Shown in pieces: positions 36,963 through 46,200 of a stretch of DNA of 64,000 bases (position 1 is the first letter of the stretch; each line of letters starts with the position of its first letter). The notes beneath the pieces were generated by a model that saw only the letters and a list, made by a program, of their open reading frames with translations, had not been told where the DNA came from and searched no databases. Source of the DNA: Bacillus sp. USDA818B3_A (GTDB lineage: Bacteria; Bacillota; Bacilli; Bacillales; Cytobacillaceae). The translations under genes were made by a program, and so were the position numbers. The stretch covers positions 154,145 through 218,144 of the forward strand of contig NZ_JAABNN010000003.1 of NCBI RefSeq assembly GCF_009928415.1, read 5' to 3'.

Positions 36963-36993
36963 AAAAAAATTAGGCAGAAATATTCTGCCTAAG
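36963..36993 (-). terminator. Distal of two tandem terminators
   Basis: TTAGGCAGAA-loop-TTCTGCCTAA, followed by TTTTTTT on the minus strand. Confidence 0.85.
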
Positions 36994-37018
36994 AAAAAAA
37001 GCCCGCCGATTGGCGAGC
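36994..37018 (-). terminator. Proximal of two tandem terminators
   Basis: GCTCGCC-aatc-GGCGGGC with a T7 run on the minus strand, just before the second terminator, both after the 100-residue unknown gene. A GGGGCTT and an AAGCCC also pair around the inner stem, so a larger fold is possible. Confidence 0.8.
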
Positions 37019-37081
37019 CATTAAGTGAAGACCGGGGCTTAACTGCATTTGGTTAACATATCATAATTAATGAAAGACATT

Positions 37082-37384
37082 TTAGAATATTCTTTTATTA
37101 TTTTCGATTTGCTTAAAAGAGTTCTTTTCCTGAACATACCAATGCTCTTCAGGAACAATATTTGAGACAGTCAGAATTAATGATGGTATCCGTTCTACTT
37201 CAAAGACGATTGCCCCGATTTTCTTAGCAAACATGATAAAGGCACTCCCGTGAGAGAAATCAGCCAGTTCATTTCCGATATGCATCAATGACATGAGTAT
37301 GGCTTGTTTTTCTTCTGCTTCAATTAAGACTTGTGGTGAAAACCTTAATATCCAATTCTCTCCAGAAATTGAAAAACGGTACAT
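37082..37384 (-). CDS. Unknown 100-residue protein
   Basis: Starts MYRFSISGENWILRFSPQVL and contains SLMHIGNELADFSHGSAFIMFAKK and GAIVFEVERIP; mixed alpha/beta, no signal peptide or clear membrane helix. Not recognised. GGGGGAG lies a few bases before the ATG. It is isolated between topB and the cold-shock gene and followed by two tandem terminators. Confidence 0.72.
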   Translation of the reverse strand: MYRFSISGENWILRFSPQVLIEAEEKQAILMSLMHIGNELADFSHGSAFIMFAKKIGAIVFEVERIPSLILTVSNIVPEEHWYVQEKNSFKQIENNKRIF

Positions 37385-37528
37385 GGGCTCCCCCCGCCTC
37401 GAATGTAATTGTAATTACTTATACATATGAGGAAGAGCCTATTTTATATTCATCCCAGAAGGATAAACGAAATATTTATAAATTATTCAGAAACAATGAT
37501 TTTTAAGGAAAAAAACACCTGCGATTCC

Positions 37529-37557
37529 TTGACTGACCATTTTTCTTATTGTATATT
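37529..37557 (+). promoter_or_regulatory. SigA promoter of the cold-shock gene
   Basis: TTGACT, 17 bases, TATATT. With a start site near 37564 this gives a leader of about 88 bases, the kind of long 5' UTR that allows cold-regulated translation of csp mRNAs. A GTACCAAGGGGTGCC inverted repeat (37611-37625) sits in the leader near the ribosome site. Confidence 0.75.
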
Positions 37558-37651
37558 TAAAACATCATGTAACCGAATTAATTTCTTTGTACATGATAAT
37601 ATTTAACTTGGTACCAAGGGGTGCCACGATAGGCTTAGGAGGAAGAAGTAC

Positions 37652-37852
37652 ATGCAAAACGGTAAAGTAAAATGGTTTAACAACGAAAAAGGTTTTGGTT
37701 TTATCGAAGTTGAAGGCGGAGACGATGTATTCGTACATTTCAGTGCGATCACAGGTGAAGGCTTCAAATCATTAGAAGAAGGTCAAGAAGTTTCTTTCGA
37801 AATCGTTGAAGGAAACCGTGGACCACAAGCTGCTAACGTAGTAAAACTTTAA
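37652..37852 (+). CDS. Cold-shock protein CspB/CspD family
   Basis: 66 residues, single-stranded nucleic-acid-binding beta-barrel. RNP1 KGFGFIEV and RNP2 VFVHFSAI are complete, and the frame starts [26 protein letters not shown] ribosome site. RNA chaperone active in the cold and in stationary phase; in B. subtilis the gene near ypeP/ypeQ is cspD. Confidence 0.96.
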   Translation: MQNGKVKWFNNEKGFGFIEVEGGDDVFVHFSAITGEGFKSLEEGQEVSFEIVEGNRGPQAANVVKL

Positions 37853-37874
37853 TCCTTTCTAATATTAACCATTC

Positions 37875-37906
37875 AAAGGCTGACGATTCTTCGTCAGCCT
37901 TTTTTA
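37875..37906 (+). terminator. Terminator of csp
   Basis: AAAGGCTGACGA-ttc-TTCGTCAGCCTTTTTT, a perfect stem. Confidence 0.9.
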
Positions 37907-37912
37907 GTTCTT

Positions 37913-38098
37913 CTAAATTAATCTTTTCCCGTACTCCCTAAGTTTTTCACCAATGGTACATTGTGAAATACAAAAACGATGAGCAGCTCTCCGTCCGTCT
38001 TCCTTTTTTAGATGCTCATGCAAAAAACAGCCACTACAATATTGATTCATCAAGCCTTCTAATTGGCTTAATAATTCCTTTCTTACGGAAGGCTTCAC
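37913..38098 (-). CDS. ypeQ: Small zinc-finger protein (YpeQ-like)
   Basis: 61 residues with four Cys and two His in the order YCSGCFLHEH ... AHRFCISQC, a probable zinc site. Basic. It follows ypeP by 18 bp on the same strand, as in B. subtilis. Role unknown. Confidence 0.8.
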   Translation of the reverse strand: MKPSVRKELLSQLEGLMNQYCSGCFLHEHLKKEDGRRAAHRFCISQCTIGEKLREYGKRLI

Positions 38099-38116
38099 GA
38101 TTACTTTACACCCCTT

Positions 38117-38773
38117 CTATAGGATTAATGTTTTAGCAAATATTTCTTTTCCCTCTAAAGCTTGAGTAGCCAATTTATCGGCTTCCTTGTTTTCTTTACG
38201 AGGTATTACCGTAAACTTTGGATGCATACCTAATGCCTTTATTTTTTGTTCAATTCTGTCAAGCCAACTGTTAAGGGTTTCTTCATAACATGGCCATTCC
38301 CCTTCCAACTGCTTTAATACACCTTGAGAATCTCCCTTAAACTCACACGATAAATGATGAACACCTAAATCCTCTAATATATTCAGTGCAAAATAAAATG
38401 CCGCATACTCGGCTTCGCTATTAGATTCCATCTCATCAAAACGTTGATTGGCACGAATACGGTACTTCTTTTTCCCTTGCTTAAAAAAGATAACCGCTCC
38501 AAGTCCGGCTTGATTCGTGTCCTTTTGAAAACCACCGTCAAAAAAAACAGTAATTTCATGGGGATCTTCTTCAATTTCTGTCAGGAGTTTTTTCATCTCT
38601 TTTAGAATCCAAGATGTCCCTGCTTCATCATAAAAATATATCTCCGTTACTTTCCCAGTCGCCTCTAACTCCTCTGCAAATTGAACTGCTAATTCACCAG
38701 ACAACCAATCTGAAAACACACGGATTCTTTCATTACTTTTTACTTTATACATCCATTCAAGCTTATAATTCAT
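38117..38773 (-). CDS. ypeP: RNase H-like protein (YpeP-like)
   Basis: 218 residues from the ATG behind AAAGG. About 90 N-terminal residues of unknown type are followed by an RNase H fold with all four metal-binding acidic positions: VFFDGGFQKDTN, NSEAEYAAFYFAL, CEFKGDSQGVLKQL and KENKEADKLAT. RNase H activity is likely by sequence but has not been shown for this branch to my knowledge. Confidence 0.82.
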   Translation of the reverse strand: MNYKLEWMYKVKSNERIRVFSDWLSGELAVQFAEELEATGKVTEIYFYDEAGTSWILKEMKKLLTEIEEDPHEITVFFDGGFQKDTNQAGLGAVIFFKQGKKKYRIRANQRFDEMESNSEAEYAAFYFALNILEDLGVHHLSCEFKGDSQGVLKQLEGEWPCYEETLNSWLDRIEQKIKALGMHPKFTVIPRKENKEADKLATQALEGKEIFAKTLIL

Positions 38774-38962
38774 ATTTGCCAGCCTTTCATATTTGTTTTC
38801 TTTCGTCTTATCCACTAGCTTATTCAGTTAGGACAAAAATATCGATATATTTATCTTAACCGGTTGTAATATAGAAAAATTATTCTCCTGCATGGCAATG
38901 ATAAAATATGTTAAACTTCTTTATAGTTGAATGTTACTCTAATCATTGAGGAGGAAACAGCA

Positions 38963-39370
38963 GTGATTGAAGTCTATATTGATGGAGCAAGTGCTGGTAA
39001 TCCTGGACCAAGCGGAGCCGGGATTTTTATAAAAGGAAATGGCACTTCAGAAAGATATTCAATACCGCTTGGAAACATGTCAAACCATGAAGCCGAATTT
39101 CATGCATTTATCGAGGCTCTGAACATTTGCAAAACAAAAGGGTTAACAGGTTCTATTGTCTCTTTTCGTACAGATTCTGAATTGGTAAATATGTCTGTGG
39201 AGAGAGAGTTTACTAAAAATAAATCATATGCTCCTTTACTTGAGAAAGCATTAGAATTAACGAATAAATTTGATTTATTCTTCATGAAGTGGATCCCAAG
39301 TTCAGAAAACAAAGTGGCTGATGAACTGGCTAGATTAGCGATACAAAAAAACAACCACGAGGAGAAGTAA
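38963..39370 (+). CDS. ypdQ: RNase HI-like protein (YpdQ-like)
   Basis: 135 residues from GTG behind GAGGAGG. Catalytic positions: YIDGASAGNPGPSGAG (Asp), NHEAEFHAFIEAL (Glu), FRTDSELVNM (Asp) and NKVADELARLA (Asp). A compact RNase HI type without the basic protrusion. It diverges from ypeP, another RNase H-like gene, and runs into the EamA transporter after 7 bp. Confidence 0.85.
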   Translation: MIEVYIDGASAGNPGPSGAGIFIKGNGTSERYSIPLGNMSNHEAEFHAFIEALNICKTKGLTGSIVSFRTDSELVNMSVEREFTKNKSYAPLLEKALELTNKFDLFFMKWIPSSENKVADELARLAIQKNNHEEK

Positions 39371-39377
39371 GAAACAT

Positions 39378-40298
39378 ATGAAAAAATCATTGATTGCCGA
39401 TTTAAGTTTACTGTTTGTTACCTTTATTTGGGGTACCACTTTTGTGTTAGTCCAAAATGCAATTGATTTTCTTCCGCCATTCGCTTTTAATGGCATACGT
39501 TTTATTATTGCAGCCATTCTATTGTTTATCTGCCTGCTTATCTTTGATTTTAAGCAGCTTAAACAGATAAACATCAAATTGCTTGCGTCAGGGCTATTGA
39601 TTGGTTTTTGGCTCTTCCTGGGGTATATCACCCAAACCATTGGTCTTTTATATACCACTACCTCTAAGGCAGGGTTTATCACAGGTCTAAGTGTTGTATT
39701 AGTCCCGCTTTTTTCTCTTATTTTACTTAAGCAATCCCCAAGTAAAAATGCTGTTATTGGTGCGATCGCGGCAACCATTGGTTTATTTTTTTTGACATTT
39801 ACTGACGTAACCGGTCTAAATATGGGTGATGGGTTCGTTTTTATCTGTGCTATAAGTTTTGGTATGCATATTATTATAACCGGGAAGTACAGCAATAAGT
39901 ACCCTACACTATTATTAACGGTTATTCAAATTTCAACCGTTGCACTATTTTCTACTGTGGCTTCGTTCATTTTTGAAGATTTTAATCAGTCAGTAAGAAT
40001 AAATATTTTATTATCAAAGGATGTTTTGATTGCGTTAATAATCACCAGTGTTTTTGCTACTGCCTTTGCTTTTTTTGTTCAAACTAATTTTCAAAAGTAC
40101 ACTTCGGCAACTAGGGTTGCGTTAATTTTTGCCATGGAGCCAGTTTTTGCTGCATTTGCTGGTTACTTCTGGGCCAATGAAAGATTGTCGATTAATGCTC
40201 TATTTGGATGCATCTTAATTTTTATGGGAATGATTTTTGCTGAACTGCCATCAGGGAAGTTAAATTTTCTAAAGAAAACGAAAGGTCTCGAAAGTTAA
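39378..40298 (+). CDS. EamA/DMT family transporter
   Basis: 306 residues with ten hydrophobic helices in two EamA halves (LLFVTFIWGTTFVLVQNAI; second half FVFICAISFGMHIIITGKY). Substrate unknown; relatives export amino acids or metabolites. Operon with the RNase H-like gene. Confidence 0.87.
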   Translation: MKKSLIADLSLLFVTFIWGTTFVLVQNAIDFLPPFAFNGIRFIIAAILLFICLLIFDFKQLKQINIKLLASGLLIGFWLFLGYITQTIGLLYTTTSKAGFITGLSVVLVPLFSLILLKQSPSKNAVIGAIAATIGLFFLTFTDVTGLNMGDGFVFICAISFGMHIIITGKYSNKYPTLLLTVIQISTVALFSTVASFIFEDFNQSVRINILLSKDVLIALIITSVFATAFAFFVQTNFQKYTSATRVALIFAMEPVFAAFAGYFWANERLSINALFGCILIFMGMIFAELPSGKLNFLKKTKGLES

Positions 40299-40326
40299 CA
40301 AGCCCCCTTTATAAGGGAGCTTGTTG
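40296..40326. terminator. Hairpin between convergent genes
   Basis: AACAAGC-cCCCTTTATAAGGGa-GCTTGTT. A strong stem but only a weak T-run, so termination is probable rather than certain. Confidence 0.5.
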
Positions 40327-40332
40327 TAATAA

Positions 40333-40629
40333 TTAAAAAGAGATCAACTCTTTTTCTTTAACGTATTGTATAGCCGCTTTTCTTGATTTGATTTTATTCG
40401 AGGTTAACGTCTCAAGAAGGGCGACGTAGTAGCTCCCATCAAAACGTTTTTGCGCTTTTAATGTTAGTTCTATAGCCGTATTAATGATCTCGTCGGAAGC
40501 ATTTGTATAGTGTTTTCCGAAGAAAATAAACCCAATCGCCTCATCTTGAAAGTGAAAGCCCTTCCCTTTTAAGAAGGTTAAATACTCTTCAACTGTTGAC
40601 ACGCTCTTGACCAACCCTCTCCCACACAT
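40333..40629 (-). CDS. Small conserved protein, possibly DUF6123
   Basis: Up to 98 residues: VEEYLTFLKGKGFHFQDEAIGFIFFGKHYTNASDEII, then helical and basic. I believe this is the DUF6123 type of Bacillus, but not with certainty. The ATG at the given end lacks a ribosome site; a GTG at 40602 (MSTVEEYLTF) has GAGAGGG 12 bases upstream and may be the true start. It follows the PAP2-like gene by 8 bp. Confidence 0.72.
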   Translation of the reverse strand: MCGRGLVKSVSTVEEYLTFLKGKGFHFQDEAIGFIFFGKHYTNASDEIINTAIELTLKAQKRFDGSYYVALLETLTSNKIKSRKAAIQYVKEKELISF

Positions 40630-40637
40630 ATGAACAG

Positions 40638-41129
40638 TTAAAATCTTAACTTAAATTTCGACAATTTTCTATCTTTTTTTGTGCAAAGATGTCCGATTAT
40701 CCCCACTGCCACTCCAAAGATTGCTCCTCCAATTACTTCCTCTGGTTGATGACCTAACACTTCTTTCAGTTTTTTTGGAGCTTCCTGCTCAAATTCTACG
40801 CTTTCTTCTTTATGAATTTTGTTTATTAAATCGTTCATTGAGTTTACTTTAAGTGTAAGTTCTCCCGTCTGCCGGCGTACGCCTTGCGCATCATACATAA
40901 CAATTAAGCCGTAGACAAGGGATAGGGCAAAGTCAAAGGTTGGTAATCCTCTTTGCAAAGCAATGTAGGTAGTTAAGGTTGAAACACCTGCAGAGTGAGA
41001 ACTTGGCATTCCACCCGTTCCAAAAAACAATTCAGGCCGCCATTCTCTTTTTTTAAAATAATGGATCGGAATCTTTACACCCTGGGCCAGACCAATACTA
41101 AAAAGAGCTAAGTAAACACCTTTGTTCAT
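40638..41129 (-). CDS. Divergent PAP2 family membrane protein (YuiD-like)
   Basis: 163 residues, DUF212 type: GTGGMPSSHSAGVSTL (the PAP2-like PSSH motif), YDAQGVRRQTGELT and LGHQPEEVIGGAIFG. Several membrane helices. Enzyme activity has not been shown for the family as far as I know; a phosphatase role is inferred from the motif. Confidence 0.87.
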   Translation of the reverse strand: MNKGVYLALFSIGLAQGVKIPIHYFKKREWRPELFFGTGGMPSSHSAGVSTLTTYIALQRGLPTFDFALSLVYGLIVMYDAQGVRRQTGELTLKVNSMNDLINKIHKEESVEFEQEAPKKLKEVLGHQPEEVIGGAIFGVAVGIIGHLCTKKDRKLSKFKLRF

Positions 41130-41213
41130 GCTATCACCTCTACTCTTTATTGTTCAAAAAGTGGTGTTTTATTATTCCTTGTGGAAATACTAAAAAAGTG
41201 GGAGGTGAGCTAT

Positions 41214-41354
41214 ATGACTAAAAAAGGTAACGCTAGTCGAGGAGTGAAAGCTCCAGGAGTAAATCCGCAGGGGTATGGACAGGATGCGGAGATGACAGAG
41301 GATCCAAAAAGCAAGTTAGAAAACAGAGCGAAGAAGAGTAATACTAAAATTTAA
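41214..41354 (+). CDS. sspL: Small acid-soluble spore protein L
   Basis: 46 residues behind GGGAGGTGA: MTKKGNASRGVKAPGVNPQG, then DPKSKLENRAKKSN near the end, which match the SspL pattern (TPQG; DPKTELEERAKKSNTK). Found in the spore core; minor SASP. An AATACTA lies upstream but no convincing forespore -35, so its promoter is uncertain. Confidence 0.88.
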   Translation: MTKKGNASRGVKAPGVNPQGYGQDAEMTEDPKSKLENRAKKSNTKI

Positions 41355-41363
41355 CATAGCCGC

Positions 41364-41400
41364 TAAAAGAAGGGTGTCCCTTATAGCAGGAACACCCTTT
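41364..41400. terminator. Bidirectional terminator after sspL and ypcP
   Basis: AAGGGTGTCC-loop-GGAACACCCTT with one bulge. Confidence 0.65.
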
Positions 41401-41403
41401 ACC

Positions 41404-42297
41404 TTAAGATATAACGGCCTCATCAAACGGAAGAAAACGCTGCAGTCCGCGAAGTTCTATTTCCATCAGCTTACTTAACGCCTTCTCCTTTGAAATTAAC
41501 AAACCTGTGCGTTCAAGTTCACAAGAAACTGGCACATCACATTTTATTTCCGCCAAGATTCTCGACAAGTGAAGCATCTCTAAATCCTGCTCAATCTTTG
41601 ATTTGTGAGATTTAGATAAGCTGTCGAGATTCGCGAGAATTCCTTCTACATGTTCAAACTCTTTTAAAAGTTTAAGGGCAGTTTTTTCCCCTATCCCTTT
41701 TACTCCAGGATAATTATCGCTGGGATCCCCCATTAGAGCCTTTAAATCAATCATTTGTCTAGGCATGATTCCCTTTTCTTCAAAGAAGGTTTGTGGTGTA
41801 TGAACCAGATAATTGCCATAACCCTTTTTCAGCAGGATCACCGATATACTATCATCTAACAACTGAAGAATATCCTGGTCACCCGTTAAAATCGACACAT
41901 GTGCTAGATCCTTCATTTGATGTGCAATGGTCCCGATACAATCATCAGCCTCATAGCCGGATAATCCAATATTGGGAATATCAAAAGACTCAACAACTTC
42001 TTTAACCAGATCAAATTGCGGTATTAGCTCAATTGGGGCCTCACCGCGATTCCCTTTATAATCAGCAAATATCTCCGTTCGAAATGTTTTACTTCCCATA
42101 TCCCAGCAAACTGCAACGTGTGTAGGCTTAAAAGAAGATACGGCCGTAAATAAATGTTTCACAAAACCATGGATTCCATTAGTAGGAATACCTTTAGAAT
42201 TTATCATAAATTGACCTGTTACCGCCGTGGCATAAAAAGCACGGAATAACAGGGCCATTCCATCAACAAGCATTAGTGAAGGCTTTAGATTATTCAT
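41404..42297 (-). CDS. ypcP: 5'-3' exonuclease/flap endonuclease (YpcP/FenA-like)
   Basis: 297 residues, stand-alone equivalent of the Pol I N-terminal exonuclease. LMLVDGMALLFRAF, the acidic cluster in SGYEADDCIGTIA and LTGDQDILQLL, and the helix-hairpin GDPSDNYPGVKGIGEKTALKLL are present. It removes RNA primers from Okazaki fragments, alongside Pol I. Confidence 0.93.
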   Translation of the reverse strand: MNNLKPSLMLVDGMALLFRAFYATAVTGQFMINSKGIPTNGIHGFVKHLFTAVSSFKPTHVAVCWDMGSKTFRTEIFADYKGNRGEAPIELIPQFDLVKEVVESFDIPNIGLSGYEADDCIGTIAHQMKDLAHVSILTGDQDILQLLDDSISVILLKKGYGNYLVHTPQTFFEEKGIMPRQMIDLKALMGDPSDNYPGVKGIGEKTALKLLKEFEHVEGILANLDSLSKSHKSKIEQDLEMLHLSRILAEIKCDVPVSCELERTGLLISKEKALSKLMEIELRGLQRFLPFDEAVIS

Positions 42298-42359
42298 TAT
42301 TGTAGTCCTCCTCTTGTTATACTAAAAAACAGCACGTCTACCATTATAACATAAGTAGA

Positions 42360-43190
42360 CTAACATGAGGTTTCAATTTTATTTTCTTCATATGAAATCC
42401 AGTCACTAAAGCTTCCAACATACAGTTTAACATTTTTAAAACCAGCTTCTTTTAAGGCAAGATAATTGGGGACTGCTGTTACTCCTGACCCGCAATACAC
42501 GATAATCGGCTGGTTTGTATTTAAATCAGAAAAGCGCTGTATTTGTTCGGGGATTTGTAAGTAATTTCCTCTTCTTAGCCCTTCCATCCAGGGTTTATTA
42601 ATTGCGCCCGGAATACGTCCTGCCTTTTTGTCAATTGGTTCTTCTAAACCAAGATAACGTTTTGCTTCACGCGAATCAATTAAGATCTTATTTTGGCTTG
42701 CAACGGCTTCCTTAACCTCTTCATACGTTGCAAGCAAGTCAGACCTTAAATTTAATCGAAATTCGGCTCTTTTAAAGTTTGGAATTTCCTTGGTTACCGG
42801 CAAATGTGATTCGATCCAATTTTTGAATCCACCGTCAAGTACAAACACATGGTCATGACCGAGATATTGCAATATCCACCAAAAACGCGCGGCAAACGCA
42901 CCTTCCCCATCATCATAAGCAATAACTGTCGTATCATTACTGATACCAGCTTCTTTAAGCTTTTCAACCAGAACAGCAGCATCTGGCAAGGGATGGCGTC
43001 CGCCGTGATTTCCGACAGTTCCTGATAAGTCCTGTTCTAAATCAAAATAGACAGCACCAGGCAAGTGACTTTGTAAATAATGATTTTTTCCTTTTTTTGG
43101 GTCAGCTAAATAAAATCGGCAATCAACAATCCTTACATCCTCATCTTTTACATGTTTCAATAACCATTCATGATCTTTTACAAATTCCAT
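42360..43190 (-). CDS. Sulfurtransferase with two rhodanese domains (SseA-like)
   Basis: 276 residues, start ATG behind GGGGGAG inside the longer frame. The N-terminal inactive rhodanese domain (HLPGAVYFDLEQDLSG) and the C-terminal active domain with Cys in IVYCGSGVTAV (about residue 231; CGSGVTA resembles the mercaptopyruvate sulfurtransferase loop CGSGVTA) are clear. Donates sulfur from 3-mercaptopyruvate or thiosulfate to cyanide or thiols. Confidence 0.9.
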   Translation of the reverse strand: MEFVKDHEWLLKHVKDEDVRIVDCRFYLADPKKGKNHYLQSHLPGAVYFDLEQDLSGTVGNHGGRHPLPDAAVLVEKLKEAGISNDTTVIAYDDGEGAFAARFWWILQYLGHDHVFVLDGGFKNWIESHLPVTKEIPNFKRAEFRLNLRSDLLATYEEVKEAVASQNKILIDSREAKRYLGLEEPIDKKAGRIPGAINKPWMEGLRRGNYLQIPEQIQRFSDLNTNQPIIVYCGSGVTAVPNYLALKEAGFKNVKLYVGSFSDWISYEENKIETSC

Positions 43191-43207
43191 GCCTCTCGTC
43201 TCCCCCA

Positions 43208-46200
43208 TTATTCTGAAAGCTTACGCTCTATTTCCATTAACAGCTCAATGGAGACTCCTCCATCTAAGGCCGAAAGCAGACTTAAATAAAAATCCTCTGC
43301 CTGTACTTCCATTTGTTTTAAAAGACGGCTGTAATTGTCCTTCAGTTCTCTATCAAAATGGTGATTCAAACGAGCCGCTTCCGTCTTTAAATAATCATCT
43401 GCAAGTATAACTAGTACTTGATACAACTCATCACTCATTAACTTCTTCTCGTTTTTCTCAAAAAAGGACTTAGGGTTTTTAAAATAAGATAAAGCTTTAT
43501 TAAATACCTGCGGATCTGCCTCCTTAAAGGCAATTGGGAAATCTATTGGATTACTTTCCTGTTTTTCAAACACAGAAAAAGATAGTTCTTGGTTGATTTC
43601 AAGTAAATTCCGAGTAAGCCGATCTTGGTAATCATTAAGCAGATTGTCTATAAACCGATCTATTCTTACGGTTGTTGCCCTGAGTTCTTGAGCAAAGTCA
43701 TAACCAAAGCTCTCAAGAAACTCATTTAGTCCTGCATGCAGCGCCCTTTTCAAATTGCGGCCGTCATCCCTTAAAGCAGCGGGGTTAAATGCTTCCTTAA
43801 AGAAATCACCAAACCGCAAGAAGACTCTTTGTTTAATATAAAAAATTAATTCTTCCGCTTCGTGCTTCAGTCGATCTTGTAATGCGTTTACTTCTTCGTT
43901 AGTAAGTATAGTTTTAAGTCTCGTTTTTTGTCTTTCAATTTCTGCTCTTTTCTGTGCCTTGGCCGTCTGGTCTTGTTGAGAATTCTGTATGAGTGTTACA
44001 ACCAATTCATGAATTCTGGATAATTCCTTTTCTGCTGAAGAAATCGCCATTTCCGTCAGATCATTTGAAATAAAATGATAGAATGCCCGTTCAAAAGGTT
44101 TCATACCTGAAGTAACATGTAAATCGGGATTGGTCTTTTCATTAATTGCCAAAAGACTAGATAAGGAATATAGATGCGGGTTCCTTATGCCATACTTAAC
44201 TAATTGGTCTGTTACATACTCCGCAACGGACTCCTTTTCCTCCTCATTTTCTGCCAAGTCAATGGCATTAATGATAAAGAACATCTTATCCATTTGGAAC
44301 GATTCCTTTACACGGCCCAGCTGGATTAAAAATTCGCGGTCGGCCTTAGAAAAGGCATGATTATAATAGGTGACAAAAAGAATCGCATCCGAATTTTTAA
44401 TATAATCAAAGGCTACACCCGTATGTCTGGCATTAATGGAATCTGCCCCTGGGGTATCGACTAATGTGATTCCCTTCCGTGTCAGCTCACAATCATAATA
44501 TAGTTCGATCCATTCAACGTAGCATGATTTTTCTTCCTGAGCCACGAATTCATGAAAGTCAGCCAAATCTGTTGTCTTTATCTTGCCGAGCAATGGCACA
44601 AAGGAGTGATATCCCTTTTGAAAGGCATGTAAAAAAGCTAAATGTGTCTTTTCTTGTACCCCTTCAGCTTGTTCAAGGATCATTCGGTCAATCATGCTTA
44701 ATGCATCTGAAAAACTATCTGCTTGAAGATCAAAAACCTTTAAGGATCGATTGATATCCTCGAGCATTGTCTTTGCGTCTTTAAATTTTACTAGAACAGT
44801 TCCATGAGGATGTTCAACTGTAACAGGTTTGATTTTATTTATTGCAGCTGTGGTGGGATTTGGTGAAACAGGCAGGACCTTCTCCCCCATTAATGCATTG
44901 GCAAATGAAGATTTACCTGCACTGAATGCACCAAAAAGTGCTACCGTAAAACCCTTATTAGCAAGCCGATCCGCTTTTTCGGCTAATTCCTTCGATATTT
45001 TGGCAAACCCAGGCAGGTCCTTTATTAGGCTGGATGCTTTGTTTAGTTTTGCTGTTATTACATGTAAGTGATCACCTGCATGTGTCTTATCTTGTTTATG
45101 TTCTGTCTGACTTACTTGTTTTTCCTTTGTATTCTCGGTCTTTACTTGTGCCTTAGTAACTTCCCCAGTGGAATGAACTACTTCGTACTCCTCTTCCTCA
45201 AATGTAAAAAGCTTGTCAAGATCCCCCTGTAAGCCTGGCGATTTTTCTAGCATTTCATTAATTAATTTTTCCCGATTAAGATTTGCTTGTTCATGTTTGT
45301 TCAGCTCTTCCAGCGCATGAACATACCTACCTATCTCTTGATATTCCCGGTCATATTTTTCCATTAATGCAGCATTTTGAGCTTTTAAAGCATCCACTAA
45401 TTTATCTTTAAATTCTGTTAATTGACGCCGGGCTGCTCTCTTAATCTCATTTGCTACATCTTCGGTATAATGAAGGACATAGTCTCCAGTAACACGCGCA
45501 CCTTGCTTAACTGTATTACTCAATAAATCTGTCGGAACAGGTATAGAAAAAGATTGTGCAAGCCCTTGGAGTTCAGGCTGGTTAAGTTCTGTTTCCTTTA
45601 TGGCTGAGAGTAAAAATTCACGTAAATGCCACTCCAGCTGTGTTCTTGTTTTTTCTAACAGATCTTGATGGAAACTAGTTAACCGCTTGCCTCGCTCCTC
45701 CTCAGTCTTTTGCTTTGAAAATAGAAAACCAACTTTAAAATCCTGTTGACAGCTTACCAAGTATTTTTCGGCTAGTTCTCTTGTTTGAAACGGCATAAGA
45801 TAGGCGTTCTTCATGATTTGAGCTATCTCAAAATCAAATTCCTTTTCCTTTTCAACAGGGAGATCTTTCACTTCGCTAAGCTTGGATACAAGTGTGTGAT
45901 AGTTAGTTAATAAATGTTCTCTCTGCTCCTCTGATAGTTCATTCAGTACATCGAGAGAAGGAGCCATCTCTTCAGCTTCCTGCTTTTTCACAAAATTCAG
46001 GTGGTCAAAGGAAATTTTCTTTAATGATTGATAAATAGATGGAACTATCAGCTGATCTTTATTATCAAGCTTATGTGCAATAAATTCTTGTAATTGTTGA
46101 AACTGGTTAAACGGATGACTCCCCTCTTTTAATGAGGTATAAAAAATCTTTGCTGGTTTTACACCCCATGAGGCAAATGAATCTACAACGCTTTTTTGAA

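Noticed and set aside
39335..39895. A 186-codon frame antisense to the EamA transporter
   Set aside because: The plus-strand frame has clear ten-helix transporter structure; the reverse frame is the mirror of hydrophobic codons and lacks a ribosome site.
44130..45071. Several plus-strand frames within dynA
   Set aside because: Shadow frames opposite a 1215-codon gene with intact GTPase motifs; no ribosome sites.
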